A stretch of 64,000 nucleotides of DNA from Desulfosporosinus sp. FKB (GTDB lineage Bacteria > Bacillota > Desulfitobacteriia > Desulfitobacteriales > Desulfitobacteriaceae). The notes beneath the pieces are model-generated. The model did no database searches and had not been told where the DNA came from. It worked only from the letters and a program-made list of their open reading frames with translations. Shown here in pieces: positions 58,401-64,000 of this stretch (its first letter is position 1; the number at the start of each line of letters is the position of its first letter). The position numbers and the translations under genes are program-made. The stretch is from assembly GCF_002196705.1 (NCBI RefSeq), contig NZ_NADJ01000015.1:1-64000 (forward strand), written 5' to 3'.

Positions 58401-58528
58401 CCGCCAATGGCTGACGATTCTTCTACCAAATGAACCAGATATCCAGACTCTGCCAAATCAAGTGCAGATTGAATACCTGCGATCCCAGCGCCTACGATCA
58501 TCACGGCACCGACTTTATTTTGACTCAT
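55496..58528 (-). CDS. hdrA: HdrA, double-length flavin bifurcation subunit
   Basis: 1010 residues holding two HdrA-like FAD units. Unit 1: IVGAGIAGIQSALDLAESG, TNDCSMCILSPKLVECG, CTGCGSCAEVCPVKVDDE, CVGSRNAKVNKNYCSGVCC. A linker has CHCGVNIG and SSCSPRTHEP. Unit 2: VVGGGVAGMTSALSLADQG, CVGSRCEESPYCSRTCC, then C-terminal ferredoxin CTACGTCEAVCS and CKGCGACASSCRCG. HdrA is the bifurcating flavoprotein in heterodisulfide reductases. GAGGTG precedes the ATG. First gene of the operon. Confidence 0.92.
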   Translation of the reverse strand: MSQNKVGAVMIVGAGIAGIQSALDLAESGYLVHLVEESSAIGGTMPMLDKTFPTNDCSMCILSPKLVECGRHLNIRIYTNSQVIKTEGEAGNFKVTIKQQPRFVDVDKCTGCGSCAEVCPVKVDDEFNQGIGKRKAIFKQYSQAFPNAYAIDPQKCLFQTMGKAKGKDICKKCLKACQAGAINHDMEAKEIELEVGSVILNPGFKVFDASSLEYYGYGKIKSVVTSLEFERLLSASGPFDGHLVRPFDQKEPQRIAWIQCVGSRNAKVNKNYCSGVCCMYAIKEAVIAKEHSHIPVDTTIFFMDMRTPGKDFEKYYNNAKDKQGVRFIRSRIYEVTEAEDGSGDSIIRYSNEDGQISTEQFDLVVLSVGLEPGESSKALAQTLDLKVNKFGFAELEPLTGVNTSREGIFAAGAFSGPRDIPETVMQASAAAGAASALLSQERGTLVSEKEYPAEKEVAGDVIRTGVFICHCGVNIGSVVNVPEVVEYAKTLPTVVMATEKIYACSQDAQASMKELIEEYKLNRIVVSSCSPRTHEPLFQETLKEAGLNAHLFDMANIRDQCSWVHMNEPEKATEKAKDLTRLAIVRASMQQPVQPVFMEMNHDALVVGGGVAGMTSALSLADQGFVVHLVEKAPELGGIAKRFSTGFRGEDIKAFLAGLIERVSSHPKITLHVGKEIQDVGGFLGNFTTTLNDGEQIRHGVAVIAIGGQEYQPKEYLYGQDPRVMTQIQMDEALVRHDDLVTKAQNFVFIQCVGSRCEESPYCSRTCCTKSVKLALKVKAKNPTANVFVLYRDMRTYSYFEEDYELARRSGILFVRYSENDKPVVNKEGATLVVTVKDHVLDRPIEIEADVICLAAAIKAPEDGKKLSKWFKVPLNNEGFFLEAHMKLRPVDFSTDGVFMAGIAHSPKNMEEVISQAKAAAGRAGVALSKEQVESAGLTAFVNKRKCTACGTCEAVCSAKAVSVDLENRVAVVNDALCKGCGACASSCRCGAINLRGCTNEQIVEMLNFF

Positions 58529-58681
58529 TATAACACCTCTTTCTCATACTTACTTGCAATAGTTACGACAATCACAAGGAACAATGTTATTTAAATTCGC
58601 CAAAAAATTTAAAATTCCTTTCTTAAAATGCCAAAATATTATAGAAGAATTTAATTATTCAATAAGAATATTTGGCTAGTG

Positions 58682-61600
58682 TCATAAGAATAGTTGATTT
58701 TCCAGTGATTGCTGTATTTCTAAGCGGCGTGAATTGGGGATAATGATTTCTCTTCCTAAGGAAAAGGAATAAAGGGAACACTGAATAACCTCTATGCCCA
58801 TAAGCCTTTCGATGGCCAAAGCATAAAGTGTCAGCTGAAGGGCATAGCGATCCCTGAGAAGTTGTTCCGGGTCCTTCCCTTCCTCTCTTAGAGAATCTGT
58901 TTTGTAGTCTAGAATTTCCGCCCTGATCCCCTGTTCCTTCTTAGTGATCATGACTACATCTATGACTCCTTGAACCAGGATATTCGTTTGAGCTTGTTTC
59001 TGAGGTGGAAAAGTCAGGGTAAAAGGAAGTTCCTTAAGGACTTGATCAGAACTGAAAAGACGTAACCCGAGGGAAGTATGGAGCAGCTGAAGGATTTTCA
59101 GAGGCTCAATCGTATTCTTTTGTTCTGTAGTGATAATCTCCTGCTCTTCCAGTCGATTAAGCAATTCCTTGATCTGGATTGTTTGTTCCTCTGCTTCCAG
59201 CTTCAGCCAGGCTGAACTCCAATCCTTAAAGGGCAAATGCTGCATTACGGTATGCAGAGCAGTTCCTCGTTCTGCAGCTGTAAAGGAGTGAGACGACTGC
59301 AGAAATTTGGGCCTGAGAATCTGACTTTCCCTTGTCTGAAGGCTTTGATGTTGAGAGGTCTCGTCATCTGCATACCAATTATGCTGACGTTTCAACTCCG
59401 AAACGCTGGTTTTAGCAACCTGGCTTACGGGATGGGGATATTTCCAGCTTAAGCGGCGACTGACCTCTGTATACCATTGTTCAACGGACATAATCTCATC
59501 AGATATCTCGCTAGCTTCTTCAATGGTTTGTCCAAGGCAATCTTGATCCTGTCTTTCTGCTTCTTGGGAAAGCATAAGTACTTCTTGGCGGCTAATTTCT
59601 TGTTCCGCTTCCAGGCTGTGATGATAGACGATGTCCCAAGATGAGTTTGCTTCAGGAATAGTTAAAACCGATTGTTCCTGGTTTTTTCCAAGACTAAGTG
59701 AAGGATGACGGACTAAAGCCGGAACAATCCAATCGAGAAAGGATTTAGCATTTCTAAGTTGATCATCGGGCAGAGGGATCTCTTGCCAGTCAGAAATTCG
59801 CTGCCACTTTAGTAGACTATTATCTAAGTTTTCTACATTCCCGTATAGAAATAAACGTTCTTTGGCCCGAGTAAGAGCAACATAGAGAATACGCAGTTCT
59901 TCGGCTAAGGACTCTTGAGTTAGCCGCTGCTGAACAGCATATTGGATCAACGAGGGGTAACGAACGTTATTTTCAACGTCAATGATTGGCATGCCCAGGC
60001 CTAATTGGGCGTGCAGAAGCAGCTTTCCTTTCAGACTTCGTGAATTAAAGCTTCTTCCTAAGCCGACGACAAAGACTACTGAAAATTCCAGTCCTTTACT
60101 GGCATGGACCGTGATTAAGCGAACAACATTTTCATTCTCACCTAAGGCACGGGCATTCCCCATGTCATGGCCCTGATCCTGAAATCTTTCTAAAAATCTA
60201 AGAAAGCGGAATAAGCCCCGGTAGCGTGTAGCCTCAAAGCGTTTAGCCCGGTCATAGAGTACCCGAAGGTTGGCTTGACGCTGAACTCCTCCGGACAATG
60301 TTCCCACATAAGCCAAATACCCGGTTTCTTCATAAAGTGACCACAGAAATTCGGCCAGCGACAAACGGCGGGACTGAGTACGCCAGTCTTGGAGGTTTGT
60401 CCAGAAATCAGATGCTTTCTCCTTTAACCCCGGAGCTGAGGCAAGTATGTCTCGGGCTTTTTCTTTGCGCAGCACTATAGTATCGTTATACAGATTCAGA
60501 ATCCGGGTAAACATGGTCAAGTTATCTTCAGAAAGAGTTTCCTCGCTAAAACTCGACCAGGCAGCCAGTGCCAAAGCTTCATAAAAGTCCCCTTCCGGAA
60601 GGATCATCCGCAATTTGCCAAGTTCAAGCCCGTTAAGGCCGACAAGAGGCGAACGCAGAACTGCTGCCAAAGGGATATCCAGGTGAGGGTTATCGATAAC
60701 TTTAAGCAGAGACAAGATAATTTCCACTTCATGTGCTGCAAAGTAACCGGTCGACGTCTCAGCATAAACCGGAATATCCGCCTTTTGAAATTCCTCCACG
60801 ACTATGGGAGCGACCGCTGAGTAGGAACGCATTAAGACTACAATGTCGGAATATTGAACGGGCCGGAAATTGCCCAGATGTTTATCAAAAATTTGAAACT
60901 CAGAACTTTGCACCATACTTTGAATTCGCTCGCCGACAAAGTGCGCTTCAATTCTAGCCTTATCAAATTCTTCCGTAGAAGATTCTTGATTTGTCAATTC
61001 CTCGGGGCTTGAACTTGGTTCCGAAGAGGAAGTTTCTGTCGACCAAGAGTCTTTAATGCTCTTTAAATCGATAAGATGAACTTCAATTGGCCCTTCTGCA
61101 GTGGGGATTGTATCTTGTCCTTTGACAAAAGAGGCACCAAACCGTAAAGCTGCTTGATCGTCATAAGTGATTTCACCGGAACTTTTTGTCATAATTTGAC
61201 GAAATAGAAAGTTCACGCCATCGACAATTTCTTGACGGCTTCTAAAATTGCGGTTTAAATCAATCACCATTTTGACAGGAGATGCTGTATCAACGTTTAA
61301 TTCCGGATTCCAATGGGGTAAGTTCGCATACTTAGTTAGAAATAAACTGGGGTCGGCCATGCGAAAACGATAAATACTCTGTTTTACATCCCCAACCATA
61401 AAAAGGTTGGGAGAACAATCCTGGCGGGAGACACTTTTTAAAATTTGTTCCTGAACAGGGTTAATGTCTTGGTATTCATCCACTAAAACTTCATGGAAAT
61501 AATCCTGAAGTCCCAAGGCAATAACAGTTTCTTTTTCTTCTTCTTCAAGCAAGCCAAGTGCAAAATGCTCAAGGTCGGAGAAATCCAAAATGTTGCGCTG

Positions 61601-62680
61601 CCTTTTGGCATCCGCAAAGCTGCGGGAAAATTCCAAGACTAAACAGCTTATAGTCTGAGCCATTTTTGCCATAGGTTTTAAAGCTTCTAATTGGCGTTCA
61701 TGGGGATATGAAAAAAGTTCGCTCCGAAGTGTTGTTAACTTTTTCTTGGCCTCATCCCGAAGCTTTTTGCATTCTTCCTGCAATTGCTTATCCCCTTTTG
61801 AACGAGCAGCCGTTAGTTTAGGAAATTTAAGGGATTCTTGAACTTGGATTTCGATCTGTGTCCATGAATTGGCACTTACAAGCTTTTGCAAAATATCCAA
61901 GCGATTGATGTCATCTTGTAATGTTTCCGCATATTGGACCGGACCTTCAGGTTTTTGAGCAATTTGCTCAGCGCTTTTTAGATTGCTTAAGGCTTCCTGA
62001 AGGGAGTTAAGAAGTCCTTGGCGAATAATTTGTCCCCACTCGCTCTCCATCATTATTTCGAGATTATTCCAGAGATAGGCTTGATCAAGAGAATTAAGCC
62101 AATGCAAGGGGCTCGGCTGACTTTGGGCAAAATCGAAAATACGCAGTATTTGTTCCATAACTGCCAGATCATCTCGATCAGAACCTAAGGCATCAATAAG
62201 TGCGCTAAAGTCAGAGTCTTCTTTGTTATACCAAGCTTCAAAGAGATCTTCAATGACATCTTGGCGGAGGAGGGTTATTTCTGCTTCGTCAGCAACTCGA
62301 AAAGCTGGATCAAGATCTAATTGGTAAAAATATTTTCTAATTAACTCTAAGCAAAAGGAATGCAGTGTTGTAATATTTGCTTTCTGAAGCAGCGCACGCT
62401 GCTGGAGCAGGTGTTCAACTTGCCGGAGGTCATCCTCCTGAAACAAGGCCTCGTCGATAGCTTTGCCGATTCTCTCCCGCATTTCATTAGCTGCCGCTTT
62501 GGTAAAGGTAACGACTAGAAAACGATCTACATCGACCGGGTTGTCTAAATCTGTAATTTGTTTAATGATTCGTTCTACTAACACAGCTGTTTTACCGGAA
62601 CCGGCAGCGGCAGCCACCAAGAGTTGACCGCGTAAATTAATCGCCGTATGTTGTTCTGCAGTCCATGAAGGCTTACTCAT
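58682..62680 (-). CDS. addA: AddA helicase-nuclease
   Basis: About 1332 residues from ATG 62680, 6 nt after GGAGGAG (ATG 62683 also possible). UvrD-like ATPase: Walker A AAAGSGKTAVLVERI, DEYQDINPVQE, GDVKQSIYRFRMADP, and helicase motifs VHASKGLEFSVVFVVGLGR and RILYVALTRAKERLFL. C-terminal RecB-type nuclease has GVIDVVMITKKEQG and EILDYKTDSLREEG. With AddB it processes double-strand ends for RecA. Start overlaps the addB stop. Confidence 0.95.
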   Translation of the reverse strand: MSKPSWTAEQHTAINLRGQLLVAAAAGSGKTAVLVERIIKQITDLDNPVDVDRFLVVTFTKAAANEMRERIGKAIDEALFQEDDLRQVEHLLQQRALLQKANITTLHSFCLELIRKYFYQLDLDPAFRVADEAEITLLRQDVIEDLFEAWYNKEDSDFSALIDALGSDRDDLAVMEQILRIFDFAQSQPSPLHWLNSLDQAYLWNNLEIMMESEWGQIIRQGLLNSLQEALSNLKSAEQIAQKPEGPVQYAETLQDDINRLDILQKLVSANSWTQIEIQVQESLKFPKLTAARSKGDKQLQEECKKLRDEAKKKLTTLRSELFSYPHERQLEALKPMAKMAQTISCLVLEFSRSFADAKRQRNILDFSDLEHFALGLLEEEEKETVIALGLQDYFHEVLVDEYQDINPVQEQILKSVSRQDCSPNLFMVGDVKQSIYRFRMADPSLFLTKYANLPHWNPELNVDTASPVKMVIDLNRNFRSRQEIVDGVNFLFRQIMTKSSGEITYDDQAALRFGASFVKGQDTIPTAEGPIEVHLIDLKSIKDSWSTETSSSEPSSSPEELTNQESSTEEFDKARIEAHFVGERIQSMVQSSEFQIFDKHLGNFRPVQYSDIVVLMRSYSAVAPIVVEEFQKADIPVYAETSTGYFAAHEVEIILSLLKVIDNPHLDIPLAAVLRSPLVGLNGLELGKLRMILPEGDFYEALALAAWSSFSEETLSEDNLTMFTRILNLYNDTIVLRKEKARDILASAPGLKEKASDFWTNLQDWRTQSRRLSLAEFLWSLYEETGYLAYVGTLSGGVQRQANLRVLYDRAKRFEATRYRGLFRFLRFLERFQDQGHDMGNARALGENENVVRLITVHASKGLEFSVVFVVGLGRSFNSRSLKGKLLLHAQLGLGMPIIDVENNVRYPSLIQYAVQQRLTQESLAEELRILYVALTRAKERLFLYGNVENLDNSLLKWQRISDWQEIPLPDDQLRNAKSFLDWIVPALVRHPSLSLGKNQEQSVLTIPEANSSWDIVYHHSLEAEQEISRQEVLMLSQEAERQDQDCLGQTIEEASEISDEIMSVEQWYTEVSRRLSWKYPHPVSQVAKTSVSELKRQHNWYADDETSQHQSLQTRESQILRPKFLQSSHSFTAAERGTALHTVMQHLPFKDWSSAWLKLEAEEQTIQIKELLNRLEEQEIITTEQKNTIEPLKILQLLHTSLGLRLFSSDQVLKELPFTLTFPPQKQAQTNILVQGVIDVVMITKKEQGIRAEILDYKTDSLREEGKDPEQLLRDRYALQLTLYALAIERLMGIEVIQCSLYSFSLGREIIIPNSRRLEIQQSLENQLFL

Positions 62681-64000
62681 CATGATCTCCTCCTTCCAAC
62701 CAATGTAATTCTCCTTTTGTTGACATGTGATTATTTTCCTCGGGAGAGCCAATACTTTTCAGACGATTCCATAGATCTTCTTGGTCTAGTGGGCTCAGCT
62801 CCCGATATTGATTTTCCGGAAGGAAAGGATCGAAGTGACATACGGGGCGATAGGAGCAATATTGACAAGCGGTGCTTTTGCCTCGTCGATAAGGGTTTAA
62901 GGAAATTTCGCCGGCAAGAATGTCCTCTCCCCTTTGACGAAGGGCTTGATAAAGATAATGTTGAAGTATGGCAAATTGGTTTTCGGTGAGAACATTGGCT
63001 CCTTTCCTAAAGGAACCGTCTTTATTTAATTTAAGGCCCAGTAATTCGGATTGTCCGGAGGCAAAGGAGGAGTCCATCGCTTCCAGAACCTGAGGATCCG
63101 CTAATAAATAACCGCTGACTTTGACGGCTTTTAGTCTTCTCTCTTCAGCTTCCTCCGCACTGAGGGGAGCTTTCTCGTCTAGTTGCGGTTCAAGCACAGG
63201 AAAATAGAGAATACCGGCAGGCAATGGTGACGCGTTAACGGTATTTAATAAAACCTCTGCTCCCTGAAGAGCGACGCTTAGATACGTGAGCAATTGAAGA
63301 TTAAGGCCGTAGTAAATGGTATCCAGAGCCAAGGTCTGTTCGCGGGATTTATAATCAAGGATTCTCAAATAAACTTGACCTTGCAAAAAGGCAGCGTCAA
63401 CCCGATCAATTTGTCCCGTTAAAACTAAGGAATCTCCTTCGGATAAAGGAACCTCAATTCCGGGAAGTGTTTCATTGGGACCGAATTTGACTTCCAATTG
63501 GATGGGAAGGAATACGCCTTGCCGCGCATGCTCTCCCAGTACTCGAACGGCATGATGAACTGTGCGTTTGAGCTTGTGAGTAATGTAGCGATAGCGAGCA
63601 CTACTTAGGAGAATTTCGTGCTGTAATTGAGGTGCCAGTTGATCAGCACATTCCGTGACAAGCGCCCAGGACTCTTCCTTTGTCAATTTTCCCCAATCCA
63701 AATCTCTTTCCTGGAGTTTTTGGGCAAAATCCCGTAAAAGAGTGTGAAAAAATTCTCCCATATCCGGCCGGGAAAGTTGATACGTCGCTCGTTCACGCAG
63801 CTTTAGTCCATAATGGGCAAAATGTCCAAAGGGACATTTGGAGAATTGTTCCAACCGGGAAACACTTGCCTTTAACTGCTTGCCATAGAGGCGGCGAGCA
63901 AGTAAACGAGGAATTCGTTGTTCTTGGTTTTTGGCGGTAAGGCTGGACTGAATATAATTTAGCTTCCGCTGGTGTTTAGGATCTTGGCCCAGCCATCTCT
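62673..64000 (-). CDS. addB: AddB, C-terminal part (gene runs off the window)
   Basis: Open to the window edge on the minus strand; only the C-terminal 442 residues are seen. VSRLEQFSKCPFGHF provides the first iron-sulfur Cys and CQYCSYRPVCHF the others, the [4Fe-4S] nuclease signature of AddB. The nuclease core has GQIDRVDAAFL and LRILDYKSRE. The helicase-like part lies beyond base 64,000. Ends 7 bp into addA. Confidence 0.93.
   Translation of the reverse strand, partial: RWLGQDPKHQRKLNYIQSSLTAKNQEQRIPRLLARRLYGKQLKASVSRLEQFSKCPFGHFAHYGLKLRERATYQLSRPDMGEFFHTLLRDFAQKLQERDLDWGKLTKEESWALVTECADQLAPQLQHEILLSSARYRYITHKLKRTVHHAVRVLGEHARQGVFLPIQLEVKFGPNETLPGIEVPLSEGDSLVLTGQIDRVDAAFLQGQVYLRILDYKSREQTLALDTIYYGLNLQLLTYLSVALQGAEVLLNTVNASPLPAGILYFPVLEPQLDEKAPLSAEEAEERRLKAVKVSGYLLADPQVLEAMDSSFASGQSELLGLKLNKDGSFRKGANVLTENQFAILQHYLYQALRQRGEDILAGEISLNPYRRGKSTACQYCSYRPVCHFDPFLPENQYRELSPLDQEDLWNRLKSIGSPEENNHMSTKGELHWLEGGDHDE

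Overview
The window reads like the chromosome of an anaerobic, spore-forming, low-GC Firmicute of the Peptococcaceae type (Desulfosporosinus/Desulfitobacterium-like). The evidence is strong GGAGG ribosome-binding sites, an Fe-only nitrogenase operon with clostridial/archaeal-type NifI proteins, a FlxABCD-HdrA electron-bifurcation cluster as in sulfate reducers, a cortex-lytic spore enzyme, AddAB recombination genes and a probable selenoprotein. The genus is an inference from gene content.

Layout. 0-5 kb: thioredoxin plus an atypical thioredoxin reductase, a soluble chemotaxis-type transducer, decayed permease genes (ycgR/ycgQ-like) and a molybdate-binding-domain transcription regulator. 5.5-12 kb: a HutP-like RNA-binding protein gene, a 640-nt leader with two near-identical hairpin/terminator modules and a roughly 8.4-nt-periodic array of NAG triplets, then anfH-nifI1-nifI2-anfD-anfG-anfK. 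A nifB relic follows. 12-16 kb is a decaying accessory zone: a gamma-glutamylcyclotransferase-like gene, an amidotransferase relic, a PNPOx-fold protein, a broken glycine-rich surface protein and the 3' end of a group II intron.

16,466-26,493 is a composite Tn3-family transposon of 10,028 bp, bounded by 38-bp inverted repeats and a 5-bp target duplication (TATCT). Its left unit carries tnpI, tnpA and the Mg2+ P-type ATPase gene mgtA with its own M-box riboswitch. Its right unit has no transposase and carries a secreted protein and a small membrane protein. Just outside its right end lies a DUF5714 gene with an in-frame TGA followed by an E. coli-like SECIS hairpin, so probably a selenoprotein.

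27-46 kb is mixed housekeeping and accessory DNA: FRG-domain protein, amino-acid antiporter, methyltransferases, gap, fba, acyltransferase, EamA exporter, LysM-GH18 spore lysin, EFR1 flavodoxin/ferredoxin, and a YhaO/YhaN (SbcD/SbcC-like) pair in which both partners have lost canonical catalytic motifs. 46-58.5 kb, all on the minus strand, is an electron-transfer cluster: hdrA (two fused units), flxD, flxC, flxB, flxA and an HdrD/DsrK-like subunit, then a serine/alanine-glyoxylate-type aminotransferase and LutA/LutB-like proteins. The end holds addA and a partial addB running off the window.

How it works together. The anf block looks like an emergency nitrogenase used when molybdenum is scarce. 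The molybdate-domain regulator is divergent from hutP, the leader suggests HutP-type antitermination, and NifI1/NifI2 would give post-translational ammonium switch-off. The Flx-Hdr cluster would couple NADH oxidation to ferredoxin and thiol/disulfide or related carriers. No CRISPR array, rRNA or tRNA gene was recognised.
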